DNA of 64,000 bases from a marine gamma proteobacterium HTCC2143 (GTDB lineage Bacteria; Pseudomonadota; Gammaproteobacteria; Pseudomonadales; Dasaniaceae), in contig AAVT01000001.1 of NCBI GenBank assembly GCA_000169075.1, positions 695,201-759,200 on the forward strand, written 5' to 3'. Position numbers and translations under genes: made by a program. The notes beneath the pieces were generated by a model. That model did no database searches, was not told where the DNA came from, and saw only the letters and a list, made by a program, of their open reading frames with translations. Positions 37,523 to 47,375 of this stretch are shown in pieces; the first letter of the stretch is position 1, and the number at the start of each line of letters is the position of its first letter.

Positions 37523-38806
37523 TTAGCCGAACATACCTTTAAAGGTGAAGAAAAACAGTATGGCTAGACCTGCTCCTGCCGGTAAAGTGATGACCCAGGA
37601 CATAAAGATACTGCCAACGACGCGCAAATTTAACGCGCCGATGCCGCGCGCCAAACCAACACCTAATACCGCGCCTACCAACGTGTGGGTTGTTGAAATA
37701 GGTAGTCCGGTAGCAGAGGCGAGTACAACCGTTGTAGCCGCCGCCAGCTCTGCAGCAAATCCTCGGCTCGGCGTTAGTTCAGTGATTTTTTTGCCGATGG
37801 TTGCCATGACTTTAAAACCGTAGGTGGCGAGTCCGAGCACGATACCACCACCGCCGAGTAACAACACCCAAGCTGGCAGCGCTGATTTTGCAGCTATATC
37901 ACCGCCGCTACCGATAACACTGACAATGGCAGCGAGCGGTCCAACCGCGTTGGCAACATCATTGGAACCATGGGCAAAGGCCATTGCACAGGCGGTAAAT
38001 ATCATCAATATGGCAAAAACCTTTTCCACATTATCGAATCGACTGCCGCTGGCGGGTATGAACTCTTCTTGTATGCGGTTGAGAAACACCTTGCCAATAA
38101 GAGCGACGATGACCCCAACAACAGCGGCCACTGGCAAGGCGTTGGTGAACTTACTGCCAAACCCTAGATCAACCTCAACGCCTAAATGTTTTAAACCTTT
38201 TAATAAGGTAACCATCGCGATCATGAAGCCCACAGCAAACATATAAATGGGCACGTACTTTTTAGCGTTCCGGAAGGGCTCGCTGGTATTCAGAATGAGC
38301 TTTTGAACGCTCATAAAAAGACCAAAAGAGATTGTCCCCGCCATCACCGGAGACACCACCCAGCTAGCTACAATGGTGCCTACTTTGCCCCAGTTCACCG
38401 CATCTACGCCAATGCCCACCGCCGCAAATCCAACTAAAGCTCCGACGATCGAGTGGGTTGTAGAAACTGGCCAGCCCATCATACTAGCGACAAACAGCCA
38501 TGTGCCGGCTGCTAACAATGCCGCCATCATGCCGTAAACCAGTAGCTCCGGTGAATCAGTGATAAAGGCCGGGTCGAGAATACCCTTACGAATGGTGGCA
38601 GTTACTTCTCCGCCAGCTAAATAGGCGCCAGCAAATTCGAAGACCATGGCGATCAATATCGCTTGCTTTATCGTTAGTGCGCGAGAACCAACAGAGGTGC
38701 CCATTGCGTTGGCAACATCATTGGCACCAACACCCCAGGCCATGAAGAAGCCAAATGCGCAGGCCATAATGAGTAAGATTTGACCGTGTTCAGCAATTAT
38801 AGACAT
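37523..38806 (-). CDS. pit: low-affinity inorganic phosphate transporter (Pit family)
   Basis: The 427-residue inner-membrane protein has about 10-12 hydrophobic segments and the duplicated Pit/PHO4 signature: GANDVANAMGTSVGS near residue 27 and GSNDVANAVGPLAA in the second half. WPVSTTHSIVGALVG and LPISTTHTLVGAVLG are the paired internal repeats. It imports metal phosphate driven by protons (or sodium in some relatives). It is encoded 66 bases after the PhoU-like gene, its standard partner, and is followed by a strong terminator. Confidence 0.95.
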   Translation of the reverse strand: MSIIAEHGQILLIMACAFGFFMAWGVGANDVANAMGTSVGSRALTIKQAILIAMVFEFAGAYLAGGEVTATIRKGILDPAFITDSPELLVYGMMAALLAAGTWLFVASMMGWPVSTTHSIVGALVGFAAVGIGVDAVNWGKVGTIVASWVVSPVMAGTISFGLFMSVQKLILNTSEPFRNAKKYVPIYMFAVGFMIAMVTLLKGLKHLGVEVDLGFGSKFTNALPVAAVVGVIVALIGKVFLNRIQEEFIPASGSRFDNVEKVFAILMIFTACAMAFAHGSNDVANAVGPLAAIVSVIGSGGDIAAKSALPAWVLLLGGGGIVLGLATYGFKVMATIGKKITELTPSRGFAAELAAATTVVLASATGLPISTTHTLVGAVLGVGLARGIGALNLRVVGSIFMSWVITLPAGAGLAILFFFTFKGMFG

Positions 38807-38872
38807 AGTGCATTACCAAAATATGTAGTGAGTGTTTGTCCGCTTAGCGGGACCTTAAAAAAATCTAATTGA

Positions 38873-39550
38873 TCAGCTAGCGATCAGACGTTGTAAGCGA
38901 GAGCCAACTTTTTGGGCACGATCTGCAAGTTCACCCACCCAATCGATCACTTTGTAGAGAAACATCACGTCAACAGGGGCTAAATCTTTCTCGAGCTTGA
39001 ACAGCTGGGCGCGAACTTTGACCTGCAATTTGTCATTGTTATTTTCTAGCCGGTCGAGTTCCTTAATTAAACTCTCAACCAGCTTAACTTCGCGACCACG
39101 AAAGCCGGTGGCTAGTAATTCATCCATCTCATAAATAGCCTTGAGGGCCTGGGCTGACGTGGCTACCGCTTCCTTGACATACTCGGTCATAATCGGTGCT
39201 ATCTTCACCGGAATTTCCATCTTTCTGCCGAGCATAATACCGGCAATATCCTTCGCGCAGTTCGCTATTTTGTCCTGCATACCTACCAAATCTAGCAGAT
39301 CAGAGCGAGGTACCGGCAAAAACAGACTTTTTGGTAAGTTGAGCCGAACATGTTTTTTTAACTTGTCAGCATCGCTTTCCAATTTAGAAATTTGCTTCTG
39401 CGTCGCTTTAGCTTGCTCCCAGTCCGAGGCGAGTACGGCGTCGAAGTAGTTAATAAGTAGTTCAGCGGCACTGTGGGCCTTTTCCATATGCTCTTGAATC
39501 GGCTTGATGGGTGATTGCCCAAACAAGTTGCCAAATGTATTCCCTGCCAT
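38873..39550 (-). CDS. TIGR00153/DUF47 family PhoU-like phosphate transport regulator
   Basis: The product, 226 residues from the ATG at 39550, is an all-helical PhoU-like protein. I choose this ATG because AGGAG lies 8 bases upstream; the frame extends further to 39622 without family likeness. Family features are the FGQSPIKPIQEHM opening and the KLESDADKLKKHVR segment with a metal-binding Glu/Asp pattern. Genes of this family almost always precede pit, and are thought to tune its activity. Confidence 0.92.
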   Translation of the reverse strand: MAGNTFGNLFGQSPIKPIQEHMEKAHSAAELLINYFDAVLASDWEQAKATQKQISKLESDADKLKKHVRLNLPKSLFLPVPRSDLLDLVGMQDKIANCAKDIAGIMLGRKMEIPVKIAPIMTEYVKEAVATSAQALKAIYEMDELLATGFRGREVKLVESLIKELDRLENNNDKLQVKVRAQLFKLEKDLAPVDVMFLYKVIDWVGELADRAQKVGSRLQRLIAS

Positions 39551-39744
39551 ACGATAAGCTCCTGACATAAAACGGGTGTGGATTTTCTGCGAAGTATAGA
39601 GTTTTCGCTTTGATGAATCCACTGCTCAATGTGACTTGCCGCGTTGGCAGCATCCTCAGACTAGGCCATACTGATGGAACAACAAATTAGCCAGTTAATG
39701 ATGCTGATTGATGCACCCGGAGATGGATGGTGAAAGGAGTGACA

Positions 39745-41517
39745 ATGAGATCAGAGCCTCGCGCGCGCGCACTGGATTTGCGGACGTTGATGGACGATTT
39801 ACTGCAGGATAAAGTGATTAGCGCAGAGGATCATATGCGGGTACTGAATAGCGCCCGCAGCAAAGACGAAGCGCTACTGCACCCGCTGAGCTATATTGCC
39901 GCGCAAAATTTGTCCGATGCCAGAAAAGACGGGCGATTGGCGATAGCGCGGTTGCTGCAGTGGCTATCGGAAAAGACAGCGCAACCGTTATTTCACCTAG
40001 ACCCATTAAAAGTTGATGTGCCTGCAGTAACCGAAGTGATGTCATTTGAATTTGCCCAGCGTCACCATATTCTCGCGGTTCATGTGTCTCCAGATGAAGT
40101 GACAATTGCCAGTGCTGAACCCCATGTCAATAGTTGGCAAAGTAATCTTGAACATGTGTTGCGCAGGCCGATCAAGCGCGTGTTGATAGATCCCGCAGAG
40201 TTAAAGCGATATACCGTCGAGTTTTATTCATTGGCAAAGTCTGTGCGTGGAGCGTCAGGTAATACAGCCAGCGGCGCAGGTTTAAGTACTGTGACCAATT
40301 TTGAGCAGTTGCTAGAACTGGGTGATATGAAAGACCCGGATGCTAACGACCAGCACATCGTTAATATTGTCGACTGGATTTTACAGTATGCTTTTGACCA
40401 ACGTGCCAGTGACATTCATATCGAACCTCGTCGTGAAGTAGGTAACGTACGGTTTCGTATTGACGGTGTTCTTTATACGGTCAGCGAATTCCCCGCTCAG
40501 GTCGCGATGGCAATTACCAGTCGCTTAAAAATACTCGGCCGTTTAAATGTGGCTGAAAAGCGAAAACCTCAGGACGGCCGTTTGAAAACGGTTAGCCCCG
40601 AAGGTAATGAAATTGAATTGCGTTTGTCGACAATGCCCACCGCCTTCGGCGAAAAACTGGTGATGCGAATCTTTGATCCAGAAGTATTGCTGCGATCGTT
40701 CGAGCAATTGGGGTTGGCCAATGAAGACTATTCTCGCTGGCAAGATATGATTGATAAACCTAACGGTATCGTTTTGGTGACGGGCCCTACGGGATCCGGT
40801 AAAACGACAACGTTATATTCTAGCTTAAAAAAAATAGCGACGAGTGAAGTCAATGTTTGCACCATTGAAGATCCCATTGAAATGATGGAAGACAGTTTTA
40901 ATCAAATGCAGGTTCAACACAATATTGATTTAGACTTTGCCAGCGGTGTTCGTGCGCTGATGCGACAGGATCCTGACATCATAATGATTGGTGAGATTCG
41001 TGATTTGGAAACCGCAGAAATGGCTATTCAAGCGGCATTGACCGGCCACTTAGTGTTATCAACATTACACACCAATGACGCACCTAGCGCCATAACTCGA
41101 ATGTTAGAGCTGGGAGTGCCGCCTTACTTGTTGAAAGCAACGGTTCTAGGTGTTATGGCTCAACGCTTGGTGAGAACGCTGTGTCCGCATTGCAAACAGC
41201 CTGATACTGTGAGCCAAGAGGATTGGAGTACATTAACTAAACCTTGGAAAGTGACTTTGCCGAAAATAATTTATAAACCGAAGGGCTGTTTAGAATGTAG
41301 GGATACAGGTTATCTTGGCCGCCAAGGAATTTATGAAATTATGGTGATGTCAGAATCGGTACAGGATAACATTCACGAACAGCTTAACTTGGAAAACATT
41401 CGCCGCCAGGCAATGAAAGAGGGTATGCGTACCTTGCGTTTGTCTGGGGCACAGAAAGTTGCGGCGGGAGATACAACCATAGCGGAGGTGTTGCGGGTTT
41501 CACCGGCACAAAAATAG
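39745..41517 (+). CDS. GspE/PilB-like secretion ATPase (orphan)
   Basis: The 590-residue product has an N-terminal MshEN-like domain (about 60-155) and a type II/IV secretion ATPase domain. It shows Walker A GPTGSGKTT near residue 348, the Asp box, Walker B IIMIGEIRD, the His box (LSTLHTND) and a C-terminal zinc site (CPHC and CLEC). I start at the ATG at 39745, preceded by GGAG; the frame extends six codons upstream. No pilin, platform or secretin genes lie nearby. It abuts glnE by 1 base, implying co-transcription. It may serve pilus machinery encoded elsewhere. Confidence 0.92.
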   Translation: MRSEPRARALDLRTLMDDLLQDKVISAEDHMRVLNSARSKDEALLHPLSYIAAQNLSDARKDGRLAIARLLQWLSEKTAQPLFHLDPLKVDVPAVTEVMSFEFAQRHHILAVHVSPDEVTIASAEPHVNSWQSNLEHVLRRPIKRVLIDPAELKRYTVEFYSLAKSVRGASGNTASGAGLSTVTNFEQLLELGDMKDPDANDQHIVNIVDWILQYAFDQRASDIHIEPRREVGNVRFRIDGVLYTVSEFPAQVAMAITSRLKILGRLNVAEKRKPQDGRLKTVSPEGNEIELRLSTMPTAFGEKLVMRIFDPEVLLRSFEQLGLANEDYSRWQDMIDKPNGIVLVTGPTGSGKTTTLYSSLKKIATSEVNVCTIEDPIEMMEDSFNQMQVQHNIDLDFASGVRALMRQDPDIIMIGEIRDLETAEMAIQAALTGHLVLSTLHTNDAPSAITRMLELGVPPYLLKATVLGVMAQRLVRTLCPHCKQPDTVSQEDWSTLTKPWKVTLPKIIYKPKGCLECRDTGYLGRQGIYEIMVMSESVQDNIHEQLNLENIRRQAMKEGMRTLRLSGAQKVAAGDTTIAEVLRVSPAQK

Positions 41518-41518
41518 G

Positions 41519-44449
41519 ATGACAGTGACGACGCAAGTTCCATCGCTATATGCTGATGAGTTTCAAAAAGCGGCAGAAGAATTCAAACAGCGCAATAACG
41601 GTTATGTAGACTGGCTAGATGAGCAGTTAAAAAACCCGGTTTTCTCTGACCAGTTATCGAGAACCTGGTTTGGTAGTCAATACGCAAGGAGTGTCTGCTG
41701 CCGTCACCCCGAACTTTTTAAAGCACTTGTCGATGATAATGACTTCACACAATCGGTCAGTGACAAGGCATTCGCTGAGCGATTGGTCTTATTATTACAA
41801 GGGTTTGATGACGCTGAACAATTCGATGCTGCCTTAAGAAAAAACCGGGCAAAAGAAATGTTACGTATTATTTGGCGTGACGTTAATCGCTTGGCTGAGC
41901 TGAATGAAACCATGCGAGATATTTCGCTACTGGCAGAAGTCAGTATTCAGCAGGCGTTGGAATTCCATCATCGGCAGTTGAGTCAGATCTACGGTATTCC
42001 TATGGCGTTGGTTGAGGGAGTACAAACACCTCAGCATATGGTGGTGCTCGGTATGGGCAAACTGGGAGCTTGGGAATTAAATTTATCATCTGATATCGAC
42101 CTGATCTTTAGCTACCCTCATAACGGTGAAACTATTGGTGTTGCAAAATGCCTCGATAATGGTGAGTTTTTTACCCGTTTAGCAAGAAAACTCATCCAAT
42201 CAATTGATCAAATGACCGCTGAGGGTTTTGTTTTCCGTGTCGATATGCGCCTGCGGCCTTACGGCGATAGTGGTGCTCTGGCATTGAGCTTTGGCGCAAT
42301 GGAGGAATATTACCAGGATCAGGGTAGGGACTGGGAACGCTATGCGATGATCAAGGCGCGCGTTGTATCGGGCAGCCCTGAACATGCCAAACAGCTGATG
42401 GATTTACTGCGCCCCTTTACCTATCGGCGCTATATTGACTTCTCGGCGATTGACTCACTGCGTTCAATGAAAAAAATGATCGGTCGAGAAGCTAAGCGCC
42501 GTGGTTTGGATAACGACGTTAAATTGGGTGCCGGAGGCATTCGAGAAATCGAATTTATCGCCCAGTGTTTCCAGTTAATTCGTGGCGGCAGAGAGACCGA
42601 ATTACAAGAGCGCAGGGTACAAAAAGTATTGGCATTGCTGGCAGAAAAAAGCTGGCTGCCGGCCATTGCGGTTGACGAGCTACTTCAAGCCTATGTTTTT
42701 TTGCGTAATACAGAACACGGTATTCAAGCGTTTAAAGACCAGCAAAGTCAGACGTTACCCAGTGATGACTATCCCCGCTGTGTCCTCGCGTTTTATCTGG
42801 GTTTTGACAGCTGGGCGTTATTTTCGGCTGAACTGGACAAGCACAGAGCCAATGTTGGTCGACATTTTGGTGATGTTATTACCGACCCCGAAGATGACAA
42901 TGCGTCCGACGAGCTAGACACCCAGTGGTGTGACTTATGGTCCGGGGAGTTAGATTCAACGGCTGCCATAAAGTTACTGAATGAGTCGGGGCATGAAGCC
43001 GCCGAAGAATCGATAACCCGATTAACAAGGCTGAGGCAAGACTCAGCGGTTCAGCGCATGCAGACAGTTGGACAACAGCGTCTGACACAGTTTATGCCGC
43101 AGTTGTTGCAAGCGGTATCAGGAGTAGAAAACCCTTCATTGACGTTGCTGCGTATTTTGCCGTTAGTTGAGTCGGTTATTCGTCGAACCGCTTATTTGGT
43201 GTTATTGGTAGAAAATCCGGCGGCGCTGCGGCAGTTGGTGATGCTGTGTGCAGGTAGTTCTTGGATAGCTGCTCATCTTACTCGCCACCCGGTATTGCTG
43301 GACGAATTGTTGGATCCAAGGACCGTCTACCGGGTGCCGACCAAAGACGTTCTGAGAGATGAATTGCAACAGCAGTTGCTGCGTTTGCCCTGGGAGGATC
43401 TGGATGCCCATATGGAAGCGTTGAGGTACTTCAAGCAAGCGCATCAGTTGTATGTGTCTGCGGCCGAAGTGACTGGAAAGCTACCACTAATGAAAGTGAG
43501 TGATTATCTGACGGTAATCGCCGAAATAATTTTGGAGCACGTGCTGGAACTGGCTTGGCACAATCTAACAGAAAAACATGGCTGGCCGCAGAAGGCTGAG
43601 GGCGTTCCCTGTGATAAAGAGTTTATTGTTGTTGGTTATGGCAAGCTCGGTGGGATAGAGCTGGGTCACAGTTCAGATCTGGATCTTGTTTTTATTCATG
43701 ACGGCGGCGAGGGACTGGCGACTGACGGTAAGCGGCCGGTCGACAATGGCATGTTCTTTACGCGTTTGGGTCAGCGGATGATTCATATCATGACGGCACA
43801 GACACCTTCCGGCATGCTTTACGACGTTGATATGCGGCTAAGGCCATCTGGTACGTCGGGTTTGCTGGTGACATCGATTAAAGCTTTTGAAAGCTATCAG
43901 CAAAAGGAGGCCTGGACCTGGGAGCATCAGGCTTTGGTGAGGGCTCGGGTAGTCGCGGGTACTGCGGAACTGGGGCAGCGCTTTGAGACGTTGCGGCGAA
44001 AATTGCTGTGTGAACCCCGGGAGCTGATAGCGTTAAAGACCGCGGTGGTGGACATGCGACAAAAAATGCGTGATCACATGGGTTCAAAACCTGCCGACCA
44101 GCACAAACAGTTTCATCTTAAGCATGATGCCGGTGGCATCGTTGATATTGAATTTCTTACGCAGTACCTAGTCCTGAGTGAGTCTGCTCATCATCCGGAA
44201 CTGGCAAATTGGTCTGACAATGTCCGTATTCTTCAATCGCTGCAACAGTGTGGCTTAATGACTGATGAAGACACGGAGGGTTTGACTGAAGCTTATAAAA
44301 GCTTTCGCCGCGCTACTCACCGTCTGGCACTGCAGCAGCAGAAAAATATTGTTGGGGCAGATGAGTTTCTGCCAGAGCGAAGGTTGGTGAAGGCGCTCTG
44401 GCAACGTTGGTTTGGGGGTGAGGAAACGCAAAACAGCCCTAGCTGCTGA
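41519..44449 (+). CDS. glnE: glutamine synthetase adenylyltransferase/deadenylase
   Basis: GlnE adds and removes AMP on glutamine synthetase in response to PII and glutamine. The 976-residue product carries two nucleotidyltransferase domains. The N-terminal deadenylase has GMGKLGAWELNLSSDIDL near residue 178 and the C-terminal adenylylase has GYGKLGGIELGHSSDLDL near residue 705, each followed by an RPYGDSG or RPSGTSG loop. The length is slightly above E. coli (946). The two PII genes of this window are its expected regulators. Its 3' end overlaps the convergent ilvE by 11 bases. Confidence 0.97.
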   Translation: MTVTTQVPSLYADEFQKAAEEFKQRNNGYVDWLDEQLKNPVFSDQLSRTWFGSQYARSVCCRHPELFKALVDDNDFTQSVSDKAFAERLVLLLQGFDDAEQFDAALRKNRAKEMLRIIWRDVNRLAELNETMRDISLLAEVSIQQALEFHHRQLSQIYGIPMALVEGVQTPQHMVVLGMGKLGAWELNLSSDIDLIFSYPHNGETIGVAKCLDNGEFFTRLARKLIQSIDQMTAEGFVFRVDMRLRPYGDSGALALSFGAMEEYYQDQGRDWERYAMIKARVVSGSPEHAKQLMDLLRPFTYRRYIDFSAIDSLRSMKKMIGREAKRRGLDNDVKLGAGGIREIEFIAQCFQLIRGGRETELQERRVQKVLALLAEKSWLPAIAVDELLQAYVFLRNTEHGIQAFKDQQSQTLPSDDYPRCVLAFYLGFDSWALFSAELDKHRANVGRHFGDVITDPEDDNASDELDTQWCDLWSGELDSTAAIKLLNESGHEAAEESITRLTRLRQDSAVQRMQTVGQQRLTQFMPQLLQAVSGVENPSLTLLRILPLVESVIRRTAYLVLLVENPAALRQLVMLCAGSSWIAAHLTRHPVLLDELLDPRTVYRVPTKDVLRDELQQQLLRLPWEDLDAHMEALRYFKQAHQLYVSAAEVTGKLPLMKVSDYLTVIAEIILEHVLELAWHNLTEKHGWPQKAEGVPCDKEFIVVGYGKLGGIELGHSSDLDLVFIHDGGEGLATDGKRPVDNGMFFTRLGQRMIHIMTAQTPSGMLYDVDMRLRPSGTSGLLVTSIKAFESYQQKEAWTWEHQALVRARVVAGTAELGQRFETLRRKLLCEPRELIALKTAVVDMRQKMRDHMGSKPADQHKQFHLKHDAGGIVDIEFLTQYLVLSESAHHPELANWSDNVRILQSLQQCGLMTDEDTEGLTEAYKSFRRATHRLALQQQKNIVGADEFLPERRLVKALWQRWFGGEETQNSPSC

Positions 44450-45443
44450 CGGAGGTTAACCAGTCGTGTTTATCTTCCGCCAGTCCCCATTGAATATCAT
44501 TCAGTGCTGTGCGCAGTTTTGATGTTGTGGCTCCGGCCTTGCCGTTGCCCACTTGATATTCTCGTCCCTGATGTAGCAGCGTTCCAACCGGCGTCAAAAC
44601 CGCGGCGGTGCCCGATAGTGCGGCTTCACAGCCCGGCTTCTGGCTGCGTTCCAGTAGTTCATCGACACTTAGTTGGCGCTCTTCTACCGTCATGCCTAAA
44701 TCACGAGCTAGAGTAAGAATGGAGTTGCGAGTAATACCGTGAAGAAAGCTGTCATCTAATGCTTTGGTGATTAGAGTATCTCCGTCGATCAATAGAAAGT
44801 TAGCCGCACCGGTTTCCTGCACGTCACCATTAGGGCAGAACAGAATTTGATCGACTTGCAGGTCGCGCTTGGCGGCCAGCGTAGGGAAAAGTGCACTGGC
44901 ATAGTTACCGCCGCTCTTGATACGACCCATATGGGGCGAGCAGCGTAGCCCGTCTTCTTCCAACAACAGGCGCAGCGTCGTGTCTGCTCCGCCGGCAAAA
45001 TAATCACCCACGGGCGACACCAGTACGTATTGGAGCGAGGTGCTAGAGGGTGCGGCGGCCTTGCCAATAGCCGGCTCGGTACCAATATGAGTGGGGCGAA
45101 TATAAAGCGAGCCAGGGACTTCGGGTACCTCGCTGGCAAAACGCTTTACCACTTCCATAATCATTGTTCGTGTTTGCTCACGGTCGATAGAGGGTAAAGC
45201 CAATAACTCGGTGCTCTGATCGAAGCGGTCGATATTGCAATCCATCCGAAAAATTTTGACGCTGCCATCACTGTGACGGAATGCTTTAAGGCCTTCAAAG
45301 CAGGTACTGGCGTAATGCAGAACATGGGCGCCAGGGTGCAGGCTTATGCTGTCGCTGGCCACCATTTCGAAGTTGCTCCACTGCTCGCCGTCGAAACGGG
45401 TTAGGGCCATTTCAGGCATAAAAACGCTACCGAAGGCAGTCAT
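44439..45443 (-). CDS. ilvE: branched-chain amino acid aminotransferase
   Basis: This class IV PLP aminotransferase performs the last step of valine, leucine and isoleucine synthesis. The 334-residue product has the PLP lysine in GRIKSGGNYAS, the CFEGLKAFR segment and the phosphate-binding QETGAANFLLI motif. N-terminal extension and length fit the larger ilvE type rather than the 309-residue E. coli form. It converges on glnE with an 11-base overlap, so no terminator separates them. A repeat-bearing gap lies upstream. Confidence 0.95.
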   Translation of the reverse strand: MTAFGSVFMPEMALTRFDGEQWSNFEMVASDSISLHPGAHVLHYASTCFEGLKAFRHSDGSVKIFRMDCNIDRFDQSTELLALPSIDREQTRTMIMEVVKRFASEVPEVPGSLYIRPTHIGTEPAIGKAAAPSSTSLQYVLVSPVGDYFAGGADTTLRLLLEEDGLRCSPHMGRIKSGGNYASALFPTLAAKRDLQVDQILFCPNGDVQETGAANFLLIDGDTLITKALDDSFLHGITRNSILTLARDLGMTVEERQLSVDELLERSQKPGCEAALSGTAAVLTPVGTLLHQGREYQVGNGKAGATTSKLRTALNDIQWGLAEDKHDWLTSVSS

Positions 45444-45626
45444 AGGATCAAGTCTCAGTTATACAGGGATGAAGTTTGCCAGACGATTGTAATAAGCTGC
45501 TTGTGAAATTGAAACACTAATCTGTGTTTTGCGGCAGTAACGATTAATATTTCATTCAATAGTACCACTGTAATCGCTCACTGCGGTCGGAGGTGGCAGG
45601 ACAGCGCCAGTGTGGATTAGTCAGGC

Positions 45627-45688
45627 GTAAGTGAAGGAAGCGCGGAGGGCCTCCAGCCATGGGGTAATGGCTTTGTTCGGTTGCCGGG
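45627..45688 (-). repeat. direct repeat, copy A (conserved minus-strand frame)
   Basis: These 62 bases match 45982-46043 at 49 positions without a gap. Read on the minus strand, both copies encode similar peptides (RQPNKAITPWLEALRASFT here) in the same frame, with stops at different places. Copy A is the 3' end of a 78-codon frame with a hydrophobic segment. The pattern suggests duplication of a coding piece, or a repeat that happens to be open. Confidence 0.45.
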
Positions 45689-45782
45689 TTAATCCAACAA
45701 AAAACATTAACATTAACAGGAACACTATGAACGATCGTACACTCTGTTTTGGTGCTGACGACTGAGCCGGACGCCGCCGCTG

Positions 45783-45834
45783 CATGGGTCTGGCCCCTTC
45801 GGGGTTCCCTCCGAAGTGCCTGAGCCTTAATGCG
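45783..45834 (+). repeat. dispersed hairpin repeat, copy 2
   Basis: Bases 45783-45816 match 34707-34740 (26 of 34). The hairpin here is a GC stem closed by the very stable C(TTCG)G loop (CCCCTTCGGGG). It lies between the two members of the 62-base direct repeat, so the region may be a composite element. A homology search of the whole genome would show the full extent. Confidence 0.45.
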
Positions 45835-45981
45835 CTGCGCTGCGCTGTCTCAGTCACGTCCTCGGCTAGTCCCTTAACTTACGCGACAGCCCTCAACCCA
45901 GTCACCTCATCCTGTAGTAGTTTCCTTGCTTAACCTAACCATTTCATCTAACAGCCTGCGCTGTGAATACCCACTGCGACC

Positions 45982-46043
45982 GGAAGTGAAAGCAGTCCAG
46001 AGGGCCGCCAGCCATGGAGCAATGGCTTTGTCTTGTTGCCGGT
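45982..46043 (-). repeat. direct repeat, copy B (conserved minus-strand frame)
   Basis: This is the partner of copy A. On the minus strand it encodes RQQDKAIAPWLAALWTAFT and runs on about 30 codons further to a TGA near 45913. It has no ATG start; an upstream TAA closes the frame near 46080. This copy is a remnant if the frame was ever a gene. Confidence 0.45.
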
Positions 46044-46316
46044 TTAAATAATGAAATATCAGCAGCCCACATAAACCCGCACATTAGAATTGATGTGGAT
46101 AATAGTTGCCAAAGGAGTCTGTGGTTTTCAATCCCTAGCTTTTGACTGTTGTTTGGTATTGGGGTGTGTTGGCTATTTAGACGAGACTGTGCGTTGCAGG
46201 ATGACTAAGGTATCATGTTCGGCATCGTTAGGCTGGGTCCTATCCGGCAAGAAAAGCGGGCAAAGATGTGGTTCTGTCGCGGGAACAAGTAAAAGTAGCA
46301 GTGGAAATTGAACGTT

Positions 46317-47375
46317 ATGTCATCATCGGCTAAAAAAATCCTCATTGTCGGCCCTTCTTGGGTGGGTGATATGGTGATGGCCCAATCACTGTTCATTACC
46401 CTCAAGCAACAACACCCTAATGGCATCATCGATGTACTAGCGCCAGCTTGGAGTTTGCCAATTTTGGAGCGAATGCCAGAAATTCGCCGAGGTATTGCAA
46501 TGCCTGTGGGTCATGGGAAATTGGCCCTCGGTATGAGAGCAAAGCTGGGAAGGGGGCTGCAGGTTGAGCGCTATGACCAAGCAATAGTACTACCTAACTC
46601 ATTAAAATCGGCACTGGTTCCACTGTTCGCGTCAATTCCAGAGCGGACTGGTTGGCGCGGCGAAATGCGTTATGGGCTAATTAATGATATTCGCCTGCTT
46701 AATAAAGACCGCTATCCGCTCATGGTTCAGCGTTTTGTTGCCCTAGCTTATGAGCCTTTTGCGCCGTTGCCAGAACAGCTGCCGCAGCCGCGGTTGCAAA
46801 TAGATTCAGAACATATCACCGGGCTGCTTTACCGATATGCAATCCCCGACAACAAGCCGATACTAGCCTTATGCCCCGGTGCTGAGTTTGGCCCGTCCAA
46901 ACGTTGGCCTGAACAACATTATGCCGCCGTAGCACAACATTTTATCGAGCTTAACTGGACCGTATTATTGTTTGGCTCCGGCAATGATAAAGCGGTGGCG
47001 AAGTCGATAAGAGACCAGCTGCCCGTGGAACAGCAGGCCCGTTGTATTAGTCTTGCTGGACAAACTGAATTAGCGCAAGCGGTTGATATCATGTCGCAGG
47101 CTTCGGCTGTTGTCAGCAATGACTCAGGATTAATGCATGTGGCTGCGGCGCTGAAGCTACCACTTGTTGTCGTTTATGGTTCCACCTCGCCAACTTTCAC
47201 ACCCCCACTTAGTGACAACGTTGCGGTAGAGCAACTGAGTGTGGATTGCGGTCCCTGTTTTGAACGCGAGTGCCCCTTAGCTGATAACCTCCAACCAATG
47301 AAATGCCTGAACGAGTTGCAACCGGATAGGATAATTTCGGCTCTAGACGACCTGCTAGCGAGCGCCAATCAATGA
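46317..47375 (+). CDS. waaF: ADP-heptose:LPS heptosyltransferase II
   Basis: WaaF adds the second heptose to the lipopolysaccharide inner core at the cytosolic face of the inner membrane. The 352-residue product shows the GT9 features: N-terminal KILIVGPSWVGDMVMAQSL, the CPGAEFGPSKRWP donor-binding motif and NDSGLMHVAAALKLPLVVVYGSTSP. I start at the ATG at 46317; the frame reaches a TTG three codons upstream. Its TGA overlaps the ATG of a 37-codon ORF that leads to the lipid A acyltransferase. It opens the envelope region of the window. Confidence 0.95.
   Translation: MSSSAKKILIVGPSWVGDMVMAQSLFITLKQQHPNGIIDVLAPAWSLPILERMPEIRRGIAMPVGHGKLALGMRAKLGRGLQVERYDQAIVLPNSLKSALVPLFASIPERTGWRGEMRYGLINDIRLLNKDRYPLMVQRFVALAYEPFAPLPEQLPQPRLQIDSEHITGLLYRYAIPDNKPILALCPGAEFGPSKRWPEQHYAAVAQHFIELNWTVLLFGSGNDKAVAKSIRDQLPVEQQARCISLAGQTELAQAVDIMSQASAVVSNDSGLMHVAAALKLPLVVVYGSTSPTFTPPLSDNVAVEQLSVDCGPCFERECPLADNLQPMKCLNELQPDRIISALDDLLASANQ

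Larger units (their letters stand above)
45444..46316. other. 873-base gap between ilvE and waaF with repeats and gene remnants
   Basis: No firm gene is seen. The gap must hold the ilvE and waaF promoters, but I could not place them. It contains a direct-repeat pair (45627-45688, 45982-46043), the second copy of the dispersed hairpin repeat (45783-45834), a 78-codon minus-strand frame (45621-45857) with one hydrophobic segment, and a 49-codon plus-strand frame (45784-45933). Both frames lie on the repeats and may be by-products of them. Confidence 0.45.

Noticed and set aside
45784..45933. 49-codon plus-strand frame in the ilvE-waaF gap
   Set aside because: It lies on the dispersed hairpin repeat, so openness probably reflects the repeat rather than a gene.
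46090..46311. 73-codon plus-strand ORF before waaF
   Set aside because: Cys- and Ser-rich with no motif or ribosome-binding site; probably chance in promoter sequence.
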